Shown here: positions 36,001 to 50,000 of the stretch, piece after piece
How the letters are laid out: each line of letters begins with the position of its first letter
Position numbering within the stretch: position 1 is the stretch's first letter
Assembly (NCBI GenBank): GCA_035772405.1
Contig: JAYKKM010000071.1
Coordinates: 648,001-712,000, forward strand
DNA: 64,000 bases
Reading direction: 5' to 3'
DNA from: Chrysogorgia sp. JL179-B06
Taxonomy: Eukaryota; Cnidaria; Anthozoa; Scleralcyonacea; Chrysogorgiidae
Position numbers and translations under genes: made by a program
Notes under the pieces: model-generated
Databases searched by the model: none
Seen by the model: the letters and a program-made list of their open reading frames with translations, nothing else
What the model was told of the DNA's origin: nothing

Positions 36001-38049
36001 AATACAGAAGAAGTTACACCACGAAAGGATTATGCTTTGTTTATGAATATTGAAGCAGTTGGAAGTATTAATAAAAGTGAAGAAGGAACATTGAAACAAG
36101 GTATGTGGAGTGATCAGCATGTCTTCTCTTAGTAATATCATTGGTTAACCATGTAAGTGTCGTACTACTAACTGTACTTTACTAAGTGTCGTACTACTAA
36201 CTGTACTTTACTAAGTGTCGTACTACTACTGTACTTTACTAAGTGTCGTACTACTAACTGTACTTTACTAAGTGTCGTACTACTAACTGTACTTTACTAA
36301 GTGTCGTACTATTAAGTGTACTGTACTAAGTGTCGCACTAAACTCTTTCAAACTAGAATTACTTTCACCGTTTACCTAAACTATGGAATAATCTACCATT
36401 AGCTTAATACGAAATTATAATTCAGTTAAATATTTTAAAAGTCAACTTTATAATCACTATACTAATGCTCTAAACAATAATTACGACGTAGATAACTATT
36501 GCACTTGGAAATCTACTTGCTTAAAATGTCACGCTTCACGTAACGTGCTCTCTTCTAACCCTTGCTGTTACTAATACTATTGCTATATTGCTTTTATATA
36601 TTTATGTACGTATTTAAATGTGCATTTGCATGTGTATTTTTATATATTTATGTACGTATTCTATACCTAATATATATTTATGTATACACTCTATGTACTG
36701 CAGTTATTGTATCTATTGTAATTTATGTTCATTTTTATCATTTAAAGGGCGTACTTAATTTGGAGCCTAGCTCTGTTGTACTGTCCCGCACCTTCTTGTA
36801 TCATTCTCTCATTTCGACTTTACTTTTTAGGTTACAAACTGGAAATTGCTGTCACAGGAACTGCTATCCCAGTCGATGTTTCCTTATCACCTGGTGCGAA
36901 ATTTCTGTTTGGTGAATGTGCTGTTGGTGAACACATAGACGCACTCTGCTCTATCACCAACAATTCTTCTCTCTTACCAATTACGTTTTCCATCAAACCA
37001 GTGGCTCACTTTCATCCAAGTCCTCTCAAAGGTTTTTTAAAAACCTCTCGGTCTGCAGATGTTATGATTTCCTTCAAGCCTAATCAGATGGGAGACTTTA
37101 ATTCAAAATTGGATATCAACTTATTAGGAACTATACTAGACCCAAGTTATCATACGACCAGTCATGCCTGCAGATCTATAACTTCTGTCAGTTATAAACA
37201 AGTGGTGATTCATACTTTACATGTATTGGTACAAGGGTTGTGCTCTAGACATCAAACAAAAAATGCTGGTGATGATGTATGTTTTATCAATGCACATGCA
37301 TCGTCTTCAAGTTCATCAAGAATTACGAATGGTAATGTCATGAGTGTGAATAAGAGGCCACTCTCTGATACCTTGCTTGTTGCTAAACCTAATGACAGAG
37401 CTTCAAGTATTAGACCAGCAGACAGAAGGTTGAAAATCAAGTGAGTATTTATGGCGGAAAGGAGGGAGGGATTGGAAGCAAGGAAGAGGAGGAGGGAAGG
37501 AGGGAGGGAGGGAGGAAGGAAGGAAGGGTTGGAGGAGGAAGGAAGGAAGGAAGGAAGGAAGGAAGGAAGGAAGGAAGGAAGGAAGGAAGGAAGGAAGGAA
37601 GGAAGAAGGAAAGAAGGAAGGAAGGAAGGAAAGAAAGAAGGGAAGGAAGAAAGGAGGGAAGAAGGAAGGGAGGAAGGAAGGAAGGAAAGAAGGAAGGAAG
37701 GGTTGGAGGAGGGAGGGAGGGAGGAAGGAAGGAAGGAAGGAAGGAAGGGAGGGAGGAAGGAAGGAAGGAAGGAAGGAAGGGAGGAAAGAAAGAAGGAAGG
37801 AAGGGAAGGAGGAAGGACGGGAGGGAGGAAGGAAGGAAGGAATTGGAAGGAATGATGCGAATGAAGTAAGTTAATCTCATTTGTTGTTATTTCAGAACAA
37901 AATTCACAGGTGTTGAAAGGTATTCATACATCGACCCAGATTTTGCTCTCACTGATGAAGAAGGAAAAAAGAAAACAGGACCACGAACAATTGTACCTGA
38001 ACTACATTCGAGATTCGCGAACATTTCGGGAAACGAAGATGAATAAAAG
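30030..38049 (+). CDS. CFAP47: CFAP47 exons 1-8 (N-terminal ASH-type domains)
   Basis: Exons 30030-30179, 30636-30793, 32064-32271, 33073-33119, 34201-34429, 35800-36100, 36831-37440, 37896-38049. Junction phases agree through exon 7. Exon 1 starts [20 protein letters not shown]. Exon 3 begins [20 protein letters not shown], a typical N-terminal ASH strand pair. Exon 7 ends in a serine-rich linker. Exon 8 ([20 protein letters not shown]) reads into TAA at 38044-38046 as given; with one A fewer at 37965-37970 it continues as [20 protein letters not shown] and NKR then joins exon 9 ([12 protein letters not shown]) in correct phase. Confidence 0.88.
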
Positions 38050-41000
38050 GTGCTGAAAGCTAAGATGACGACAAATAAACTATCTACATTTTATTATTCA
38101 AGATAAACCAAGGATAACTAACTACTTTTGTGAATTGTTTGCTACTCAAGCTTAAATGCAAACTCAGAAAAAATGTTTCTGAGCCCCAGACGGGAATCGA
38201 ACCTGCAACCTTTTGATCTCTGGTTTGATGCGCGCTCTAACTACCATTGAGCTACCAGAACGTAGATACACATTTTGTGGCAGCTTACAAAAAGGTTTAA
38301 AGAATTGTATTGCATGTGTTAGCTAACTTTCTAAAAGTTGAGTTACTTCGTTTGTGAGGAACATTCCTAAGGAATCCTTTGTCTTTTTTGCTGTTAGGGA
38401 AATGAGGAGATGGGAGGGTGTTAAAGACCTTGGAATAAAACCAGCTCATGGATTAAAACCTCGTAAACTGTCCACAAAAGAAGCGGGTTTCTCAGAGAAA
38501 GGTAACCATTGGCAAATAGCAAATCAAGATCTCATTTCTTATTTTATATTTTATTTTACTTCACATCATTTTAATTACGGCACGTAATAAAATATCGAAT
38601 TTTATTTTATAGTTGAAAGTGAATTAAGAAGTTCTGGTGAAAGATTATTGAGCACAAAATCCTTGTCTACAGCCAAAAGAGTGAGTTATAAGATCAAACT
38701 ATCAAAACGTCCGATATCATTTCTGAAAAAACATCCTCACAGAATAATTATTGTATTATTTATTGCACAAAATTGCTCAGTTATAACGTTAGACCTCCTA
38801 CACACTATTTCGGCAGTACACCAACCTTTTAAAGTATTTAGTACATAGTACTTGCCAAGCACTATTTGTATACCTATAAAATAATATATAGCAAAGTGAA
38901 AAGGTGGTAAACTGCCAAGAATTTTAGTGACGAAATACTGACGTCTTACTCTGATGAAGGGCTCCGCTCGAAACGTCAGTATTTCGTCACTAAATTCTTG
39001 GCAGTTTACCACCTTTTCACTTTGCTATATATTCAAAACACTGTCTACGCAGCACTTTACTTTTATAAAATAATATACTTTGATATTGTCCTAGTTAGTC
39101 GAAGGTCTCAACGCAATCCCACTGACCGATATTGAAAAGCTCGATTGCAATAAAGTATTGTCTCCTCAGGAATTAAGAAGAATTGAAATTGGTGAGTACA
39201 AGGCGTTATTTTGAATATTTATTGTGTACGTCTTTTCGCTTTAACTTTGTTTTTTGTGTCTGGTTGTCTCTTTAGAATCGGCTTTGATTGATTTTGGTGA
39301 AGTTTGTCAGAGATCTATGTCAACGAAATATCTTACTGTTGGGAACAACTTAGACCAACACATTCACGTTGTTGTAAAGGTTGGTTTCAGTGATTACTAA
39401 AACTATTTGTAATAATTACAAGAAGAGTCTACCAAAGATTAAGCTTTGAGGAACTAGCCTGAATATAAATTAATTCAATATGTGAATAATAATAATAGCT
39501 TGTCGACCCGCCGCTGAGCTACTCAGATCTGAGTAGTAGATTTTGATTGTTCAAATCACAACCCTTGACTTATTCCAGTTACAATTTTCTCTGGGATTCT
39601 TGTGAGAACAAAAAATCCAATAAAAAAACTATTAATTATGAATCATACGAGTCGTAAACCACTTAAAATCTACTTCTCATATCTGAGAAGCTCAATTTCT
39701 GTGGGTCGACAAGCTATCGTGCGAGTTTTCACAGACTGAATTACAGGTGTATATATTCAGGCTGTACACAGGCTACCAAAGATTACGGTCTGATGATCTC
39801 AAAGCACGAATAGGTTTATATATTTTTATTTTTTTATTTTTTATTTTTTATTTTTTTGCAACACCTTTTAATTTAGATTGACTGCCGTGAGCTACGTCAG
39901 TCTTCACCATTGTCACAAGTCATTCCTCCTCATTCAACTTCGAGAATAAACTTATTGTTTGAGTCAAATTCAAAGGGAATATTTGAAAGGTACGCTTTGC
40001 ATGGTAAAAGGAGCGTGGGACTAGTTTAGTGGAATGGAACGGAATGGGGAATGGAGTGAAATGGAATGGAATGGAGTGAAATGAAATGGAATGGAATGGA
40101 GTGAAATGGAATGGAACGGAGTGGAATGGAATGGAACAGAGTGGTGTGGAATGGAGTGAAATGGAACGGAGTGGAATGGAACAGAGTGGTGTGGAATGGA
40201 GTGAAATGGAACGGAGTGGAATGGAACAGAGTGGTGTGGAATGGAGTGAAATGGAATGGAGTGAAATGGAACAGAGCGGTGTGGAATGAAATGGAACGGA
40301 ATGGAACGGAGTGTTGTGGAATGGAACGATGGAATGGAATGGAGAGGAATGGGGTGGATTGGAATGGGACGGAGTGGGGTGGAATGGAACGGAATGGAAC
40401 GGAGAGGAATCGAATGGAACGGAATGGAACGGAATGGAATGGAGAGGAATGGTACGGAGTGGAGTGGAATGGATTGGAATGGAACGGAGTGGGGTGGAAT
40501 TTAATTTTATTATCGCCATCTTGATGTAAAGAGAGGTATCCTTGGTATTATGTTTGCAGGAGTATTGACTATACGATAAACGACCAACACCAGTTTCATC
40601 TTGTTGTGACGGCTCAAGTTGTGTCTGTTGCTCTCGAATTATCTTGTGATAAACTAACCCTAGCACCAACCACAGGCATGGCCGCTGAATCAGGTAAGGA
40701 ACATTATGATGAACTTGGTGAGATAAATTTATGTAAAGTTTTAAAACACATTGAGTCTATAGTGAAATGGTGATATTAAGTTAACTTTTACGAGAACATG
40801 GAACTGTTTGTAGCGTTTAACACAGCCTGAAACTAACTAGATACTGATTGATCCAAATATGATATTAAAAAATCTGCCTCATGTAGCAACATCTTAAGAA
40901 AGACAAACAGTTTCCTGTTCTCGTAACTTAATATATCGTCATTTCATCCGATTATTATGTTTTCTCACCTCCCTGTAGTCGATGTTTTTTTGTGAAACAA

Positions 41001-44000
41001 TCAAAGTTTATATCTATTTTAGGTTTTCGAGGTGTTGTCACCATCAGAAACAAACGAAACTACGCTGCGGATTTTACTTGGAAACCTTTGAACTGTAAAG
41101 ATGGTACTTCATTCTCCATGCGCCCTGCAAAAGGTAGACTAAATTGCCTTTTTCTGGTCATCATAAGAACATGCTCGTAGTTCGATACAATTAGGGGTCA
41201 GCATTAGATCCCATCCAAGATCCACCTAAGCTCCGAAATCGAGAGACATGAGAACGACGGTTACAGAAGTTCTGAAGTTTGTCTCAGGAGTCTCTTGATT
41301 CTGAAACTTAAGGTGCCTATCTGGGGTTTGGAGATTTTTCATATTTGTGATCTTTGGAATCTTTGGAGTCTTTTGAGAAGAATTGTAAAATATCTTGTAG
41401 TGCGAAAATTTCATCTTCATGCCTTTTACCTCTGCTAAAGTGATTTACTATTCGCGGGAAATGACGTCAAAACAGGAGCACGCAAAAACATTGCATAGTG
41501 ATTCAGCAGTGTGTATAAAAAAAAACTGAACCCTTAGAAAATGGTCTTATACTCCTGGGAAATTAAAAAGACGGTCTTAAATACACCTGGGAAATTAAGA
41601 TAACTTGTGAACGTATGAAGGAGCATAACTGCAAAGAAACGTTAATATATTTAACATGTTTCTTTGCAGCTAGATAGATAGATAGATATTTATTGCTTGT
41701 TCCCCAAAGGGCTTTTCAACAACCATTACAATGAAATTATTAAAAAGCAGCTATGCTCCTTCATACGATTACAAGTTATCTTAATTTCCCAGGTGTATTA
41801 AGACCGTGTTTTTAATTTCCCAGGAGTAGAAGACCGTTTTCTAAGGGTTCAGTTTTTTTTTATACACACTGTACAATGAAAGTTTGGGAATTGAGCGAAT
41901 ATTGTCTAAACAGGTCTGTTTAAACTTTAAAGTTCAGAGCCAAACTTTCTTTGTATTTCACTGTTGAATTAGTATACAATGACTTCGCGTGTCCCCTGCT
42001 TTGACGTCATTACCTGTGAATAAGAAATCATTTTTAGCAGGGGAAAAAGGCATGAAGATGAAATTTCCGAACGACAAGATATATTACAATTACGAAATTG
42101 GATCTAATTCTGATCCAATCACAGCGAGCTGTGAGCAAGATCTTGGGATGACTCTAGTCGTTTTTAAAAACAAAAGCAAAACAAAAGCAAACTTTTGTCA
42201 TCAAAAACCTCTTTAATAAGCTCCCTCTCTGATTATTTTAGGAACAGTGGAGTCATTCTCGTCTTTGGATTGTGAAGTAGTATTTTACCCCTCCTTTGCC
42301 TCTGCAAAGACAACTCAGTTTGCACTGCACGTCGAAGGTGGAAACCAGCCAAAACTATTATGTCAAGCACAGGTATATACACTTATATATACTAGATATC
42401 TACTTTAAAACTCCTATATTGTTGTAATAAACAATGCATGAACGATCGTCAAGCTCGTATCCTCAGAAAAATGTTGCTGAGTCCTGGACAGGAATCCAAC
42501 CTGTAACCTTCTGATTGCTCATGGTGAGACGCTCTAACCATTGAGCTACCGAGACTCAGATGGAGAGCGAAGGTTACAATGATGTACTGGTTCGATTGAT
42601 ATATGTACTGCCTATGCGGCAATCACTATATATATATGTTATTTACCGGTTTGGAGGTCCGTATGGAGAAATATTTCCCTTGGTCTCAAAAACGGCCCTC
42701 GGCCGTAATGCTTGGATGTGTTCATACATACACTGATGTAGTGAATGTGGGAGAGCTTGGAGTAGACAGACGATACATGGACGATCGTCAAGCTCGTATC
42801 CTCAGAAAAATTATTCTGAGTCCCGGACAACAATCGATCCTGTAAGTGTAACCTTCTGATTGCCGGTGAGACGCTCTAACCATTGAGTTCACGAGACTCA
42901 GATGGAGACGGTGAAGAAAAACTCAGCAGACCAAGTACACGTATCATGTTATTCCATGTGACTGATCAAACTCTTCCAAAACACTACTCTTCAATGCCAA
43001 CAAATACAAAAAGCGCGGCAGACATCTCCCTACATTATTTCAACAAATTTTGAAGCTGTGTGATCAGACAGAATAGTAAACAATACAAGCAGCACTAAAT
43101 AGAGAACGATAGAATGAAGGTTACAATGATGTATTGGTTCAATTGTACTGCCTATTATGTGACAGTCACTATATATCAGTAATGCTTGGGTGTGTAAGCT
43201 CTCGCGTAACTACATCCGTGTATGTAACAACATATTTGTTTCTGTAATTTTTGTATAGTTTGGTGCAGCTCAGTGTTCATTTGTGGAGCGAAGATTTGTT
43301 GTTGGTTATGTTCCTCTTCATTTAACCACAACAAGAACGTGTCATCTAAAGAACACTAGTCAAAACCATGCCTACTTTCAGGTACAGATATATATTTATT
43401 ATATATGATGTGACGGCTTAATTTTGACTAATAACGCTAAGAATACAGTTAAAATACCAGAGCGGAATATATACTAGATTAACCCTATGGCCACTGCTAC
43501 GCCAGCAGTGTCCAGCAAAACGCAGTCTTCGTACTCGTATCGTATCTGATATCCGCACTATGTTGTTGTATAATGTATCGTATTTAGATTGCTAATACTG
43601 AACCGTTGCCTGGAATGGTGTTAACGCCAAAGCAAGGAGTAGTTCCAGTGGGAGGAATCACGGAAATCAAGGTAGGCAAGAGAAAACAACGTAAGTTATT
43701 TATATATTTGATAACATTTACATCGTTTACATCACTATTTATCCACATGATTAACCTTCATACTGCTGAATTGACGGGAAATGTAGCACACTGTTCCCAG
43801 TTAGCGCTGTGGGAGCTCAACTGGTAGAGCAACGGACCGGTATCCCAGCGAAGGTGCAAGGTCAAATCTCGTAGACTCCGGGTGATTCTGGATGATTCTG
43901 ATTACAAGTATAGTTCATAAAGAGGATCATTACAAGTCCTTCCTATGTAAGGCGTATAGAGAGATTAAACAGACAGTTCGTCAACACGGAGATACGATTA

Positions 44001-47000
44001 TGAGGAAGCATAGGATGCGGTCTTTCCTGAGTTTTACAAATTAAGATATCTCTAAGCAGTTTTTTAAACAAGTGAATGCGATTAAGTTAAATATATATGA
44101 ATGTATGCCTGTTTATCATGCGAGTTACCCTGTTTACCGGGATTAAATACGGTGTGTTTACATCAAACAGAATTACCCAGCAAGGTGCAATATATTTCTG
44201 AATCAGGTGCAATATAATAATAATAATAATAATAAAAGACGTATTAGGAGCATTATACAATAGTCTCATGCAATGCTCTTACAACAATGTATTCTTAATG
44301 TTGCTTATAAAACTAATTACAGTTTCATTATAAGATAAAGCCTAGTATACATATATTACCACTATGAACAAAAAACTATTAATTTTAAAAAAGAAAAGTC
44401 TTAACTGACTTAAAACTACTTAACATATCTGAATGCTTCTAATTTCCTGTGGTAATGAATTCCACAGTTTTGGTGCGGAAATATGATATGATCAGAGGTG
44501 ATTAATTATCATCAACGAAAGTGGCATAAAGTTATTATTGCCATATTATTGCTATATTATTGATATGAATATGGTATATGCTGAATGATAGTCCTCTATA
44601 CCGAGTTATCCGGCCGCTTTGCTGAAATCCTATAGCTGTCAGTACAGAGTTCTAGTCAAGGTCAGTCACCCGCCTCTCCCGTAAACACTACCTCGGGAAA
44701 AACAGTGTTATTTATACAGACCCCGGCACTTGTCATGTGCCGACAAGAAACTCGCGGCTGGCCTAGTCCATATAAACAAACTCTAAGATGGTTACAATCA
44801 TACTAAATCAGATTACAAGTAAGTAAACATGCATGTTACTCACTGCAAAGATGGTGAAGTAATAGTAATATGACAGTAATATGACATGGTGTCAAGATGG
44901 TAGTTATTACCATCAAGGTGTTCATGATCGGGTAAATCGGATCACAAAAACGATAAATATATACTCTAGTCGTTGCTTAGTTTGAAGATTTAAACATTTC
45001 TACATGTTGGCAACTGATTAAAAATCCTATTACAAGAAAAAGAGAAACAAAAATAGTTGTTTGGTTGGAAATTATTGAGGAATAAACATGCGATTGGAAA
45101 ATGAGATTACAGAAATGAAGAATTATAATAATAATAATAATATTTATTCAGGATACGCACGTACCGAAGTGTTTTTCAGTGGGGGTCCTGTAATACTTCA
45201 TAAGATTACATTACATTACATTACAAATTTTAGGTTTTATATAAATTTTATTCTCCCGATTGTAAATTTACATTATTTTTCGAACTTTGATAATAAATTT
45301 GTATTACATAACATTACATTCGCATGCAATTAATACCATGCATATACATAATAATAATACAACACAACACAATACAATACAATACAATACTATACCATAC
45401 AATACAATACAATAAAATTGGTCTCCTCCTAAAAGAGCGGAAGACTAGACACAAAGCGTGCACGTGCAAGTGCACGCGGACCGTTTGGAGGGCATTCATA
45501 TTGTTTGTGCATGCTATATGATATTTCTTAAATATTATCTTTTTACTGTTTCAGATGGAGTTTACTCCTGATTATGTTCATAAATTTGACACGGAGATCG
45601 AAGTGAATGTTTTAGGATGGAAAACAATTAGTTTACGCGTGGGTGGAACTGTAGAACAACCTTGTGTTGATGTTGATGTGGTGAGTAGGGAGGAAGAAGG
45701 GAGTGAAGGGAGGGGGAGAAGGGAGGAATGGAGGGAAGGGGAAGGGAGGGAGGGAGGGAGGGAGGGAGGACGGACGGACGGACGGACGGGAGGGAAGAGG
45801 AAGGAAGGAAGGGAGGGAGGGAGGGAGGGAGGGAGGGAGGGAGGGAGGGAGGAAAGAAGGAAGGAAGGAAGGAAGGAGGGAGGGAGGGAGGGAGGAAGGA
45901 AGGAAGGGAGGGAGGAAGGAAGGAAGGGAGGGAGGGAGGGAGGGAGGGAGGGAGGGAGGGAGGGAGGGAGGGAGGGAGGGAGGGAGGGAGGGAGGGAGGG
46001 AGGACGGACGGACGGGAGGAGGAAGGAAGGAAGGAAGGAAGGGAGGGAGGGAGGGAGGGAGGGAGGGAGGGAGGAAGGAAGGAAGGAAGGAAGGAAGGAA
46101 GGAAGGAAGGAAGGAAGGAAGGAAGGAAGGAAGGAGGGAGGGAGGGAGGGAGGGAGGACGGACGGACGGACGGACGAACGGACGGAACACCAAATAAGTT
46201 GTAAGTTGGTGGCCATGCAAAACGGTCATATTTCAGAAAATAATCTCAAAACCTTAAATTATAATCTCAGTTTTTTGTTTCTTTTGTACTATAGTGTTCG
46301 TTTCCTTGTGTTGCTTTTGTTTAGGGATTGCTACAGTTCAATGGTGTTTATTGTGAAGCTACAGCCAAACTACCATTCAAATTAATCAATAAGGTAATAA
46401 CCCAACCACTCTCGAAATTTATGACGTCTTCATGAGGTTATTGCATTCCGTTTAAACCGTTTTAACGTTTTTTCTCAGTAACATGTCAGTTTTGTTTTTC
46501 TAGGCACGTTCAAGAGCAAACGTTGTTTTTGATTTGTCTCGTTATCGAGATTTCTCCTTGGAATTCCTGGATCATAAAAATAACAGTAAGAAATATCGGA
46601 CATGATCGAGAACTAGCGAAGGTCCTTCATTAGAGATTTGTCCTTTCTCTCTCTGACGAAGGTCTTCGCTAGAAACGTTAGACCTCTTACACACCATTTC
46701 GGTATTTGATAATCAATACATTTAATGATGACTCTCCCTTCGTTAAGGTGGAAAACCACAAAATGACGATGGTTTGTTTATGGTGTCTCTATCTGGTCTG
46801 GAAGTTGTCGACTGTGTTTTTATATTTAAACCAACTGAGGTGAGATTTAGGAATGTGAAATAACAAAAGTATGGTGTCCTACGAGGGCTGTAGCTAACGG
46901 CAAACGACAGACAAAGCTAAAATTGTTGTTTAAAAGAAGATAAAATATCGCGTTAAACTAAAACGTGAAATAATCCTCATGTTGTGAAAAATACTGCTCT

Positions 47001-50000
47001 AGCAGTTGAATATTGTTAACTTTGATCGTATGCAATTATTTTTTGTGTTATGTTTCAACTAGGTGGCATCATACAACTTTGTATTACCAGTAACCATCAA
47101 TGATACCACTGCACCTAATCCAGCACCATCAACTATCCCACCATCTCCTGCACCATCAAGGACTAACTGGACCATTCCAGAACTAGACACTCCTCCTCCA
47201 GTACTTCCTACAATAGCCACACCCAGTAGACGTGTCTTTGCCACCGCCTTACGACCTCCTCTACAACTCTCTCATTCTCATCTCAAGTTTAGCCTTCCTG
47301 CAGGATTCTTCGACCTGGGTATAGAGTCTGAAGCTGGGCGTGTCCAGGTGAGTGAACAAATTGAGGGAATGAACAACAAGTTGGAAGTTGTTAAAGGGAT
47401 ATGGCAATATAAATTAACTTTGTCTCATTTGAAAGAACTCGTAAAATGGTATAAGAAGACTTTTTACAATTTTTCTGTATCTTTCTTGGTTTTTGAAATA
47501 TTTCAGATAATTATGACAAAAGACAGCCTACAATCCGCCATCTTGTTGTAATATTTGACCTAATTAACTAGGAAATTGGTGACGTCACAAGCAGGGTAAA
47601 CCTGATGAAACTACTCCAAAAGGTGACCGAATTTCCGCGGAAGGCTTTTTAAAATGTTGTGGGCGAATTAAAAATGGAAATAGTGCAACATAATCGAGTT
47701 TCTGGCTCATAATGTCGTAAGGTTGGCAAGATAAAAATTTCACTTTACCCTACTTATGACGTCACATATCGAAACTAATTCCAAGATGGCGGACAGCACG
47801 GTGTCTTTCGTCAAATTATTTCGAAAACCAAAAAAGATAAGGGAAAATTGTAAAAAGTCTTGTTATACCATTTCACGAGTTCTTTCAAAGGAGACAAAGT
47901 TAATTTATATTGCCATATCCCTTTAAATGAAATACCACACCTTATGATCTATCTATATTGATTTGTTTTTCTAATTCTTCGTTTTACCTAGAGTTGTGTT
48001 TTAGTAAACAACAGTAACAAACTCTGTAAGTGGTCTCTGGACATATCAATGGCCCAACCATTATTTGATGATGGTATATTTGCCTTCCTACAAAGATCAG
48101 GCTCACCGTATTCTCCTCAATCATCCAGTAACAGTCAGTCGCCTCCTTGTGGATCACTTCAAAGTGGTGAAACATTTCAGCTTGGAATCCTTTTTTCACC
48201 TCGTATGTTTTTTAGATGACTTTGTAGTCGAAATAGAATATTATAATTACCATTTCAGAATATAGTTTTGTTTTTCTTAACTTGACGCTTGAGTTTAGAA
48301 GATGGTTAATCTTCTAGGGAGGGAGGGAGGAAGGGAGGGAGGAAGCAAGGAAGGCAGGAAGGGAGGAAGGGAGGAAGGGAGGGAGGGAGGGAGGAAGGAA
48401 GGGAGGGAGGGAGGGAGGGAGGGAGGGAGGGAGGGAGGGAGGGAGGAAGGAAGGAAGGGAGGAAGAAGAGCATTTATAGCGATTGTCTAACTCTTTGTAA
48501 AACTTGTTCTTATCTTGTTTATTTGTTGACTTTTTTGTTTTTGTTTATTTCAGTCACTCCTGGTATGTATCGTGCTTCGATCCCGGTCATCTTAAACGAA
48601 GATCATACAAAATCTTATCGTATATTGGAAGTGGAAGGCGAGCTATTAGCTCCTGAAATAACATTTGAACCGAAAAGAATAGATTTTAAAGTTGTTCCTC
48701 TAGCTATAGAGAACTCTGTGGAGTTTGAAATACTAGCAAAGGGTTACAGAAAGTAAGTTACTCTTTGCTTCCTTCATTCCTTTCTTTCTCCTTCCTTCCT
48801 TGCTTCCTTCCTTTCTTCCTTCCTTGCTTCCTTCCTTCCTTCCTTCTTTCCTTCCTTGCTTCCTTCTTTTCTTTCCTTCCTTCCTTCCTTCCTTGCTTCC
48901 TTCCTTCCTTCCTTCTTTCCTTCCTTGCTTCCTTCTTTTCTTTCCTTCCTTCCTTCTTTCCTTCCTTCCTTCCTTCCTTCCTTCCTTCCTTCCTTCCTTC
49001 CTTCCTTCCTTGCTTCCTTCCTTCCTTGCTTCCTTCCTTTCTTCCTTCCTTTCTTCCTTCCTTCCTTGCTTCCTTCTTTCCTTCCTTGCTTCCTTCTTTT
49101 CTTTCCTTCCTTCCTTCCTTCTTTCCTTCCTTCCTTCCTTCCTTCCTTCCTTCCTTCCTTCCTTCCTTCCTTGCTTCCTTCTTTTCTTTCCTTCCTTCCT
49201 TCTTTTCTTTCTTTCCTTCCTTCCTTCCTTCTTTCCTTCCTTCCTTCCTTCCTTCCTCCCTCCCTTCCTTCCTTCCTTCTTTCCTTCCTTGCTTCCTTCT
49301 TTTCTTTCTTTCCTTCCTTGCTTCCTTCTTTTCTTTCCTTCCTTGCTTGCTTCCTTCTTTCCTTCCTTGTTTCCTTGCTTGCTTCCTTCCTTCCGTCCGT
49401 CCGTCCGTCCGTCCGTCCGTCCGTCCGTCCGTCCGTCCGTCCGTCCGTCCGTCCTTCCTTCCTTCCTTCCTTCCTTCCTTCCTTCCTAGCTTGCTTCCTT
49501 CCCTTCCTCCCTCCCTTCTTTCCTCCCTCGCTTCCTCCCCTCCTTCCTTCCTTAAATTTTATAAACTATCCATAGATCTTGTGAAATCCAATATGAATTA
49601 CCCGAGGTTGAAATGAATGATGGTAGTCGTGTCTGTCTGTTGGAATCCTACTTCCCTGAAGGTACCCTGATATCCCCATGTCGCAGTGACACCAAACATC
49701 AAGAGTACTGTCGCATACCTTGCAAACTCACCTTTAAGTCTCTCAAACCAGTTTCCTTCTCAACACACATCGTCTTCAATGTTGGAAAAGAAAGGTATTT
49801 GAGTCTATCTAGTCATTCAAAATATTTTACTTTTGGTCCATTATTTGACTATGCAATTGTGCGTGCTACAGCAATGCTGGTCCCACCCCATGTTGTCCAC
49901 TATTTTCTTTAACCATGCAATTGTACATATTTTACAGCTATTCCCTCCCTGTGCGTGCTACAGCAATGCTGGTCCCACCCCATGTTGTCCACTATTTTCT

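Noticed and set aside
36562..36830. Cys/Tyr-rich transmembrane-like frame
   Set aside because: AT-rich intron that runs into a real CFAP47 exon in another frame.
39920..40669. Large Ser/His/Pro protein on the minus strand
   Set aside because: Translation of the GGAAT array, and it overlaps a real CFAP47 exon on the other strand.
45555..46385. Long Gly/Arg/Glu or Pro/Ser/Leu proteins
   Set aside because: Only the first 126 bases are a CFAP47 exon; the rest is a GGAA/GGGA microsatellite.
48765..49616. Phe/Leu/Pro/Ser-rich membrane-like protein
   Set aside because: CCTT microsatellite between two well-defined CFAP47 exons.
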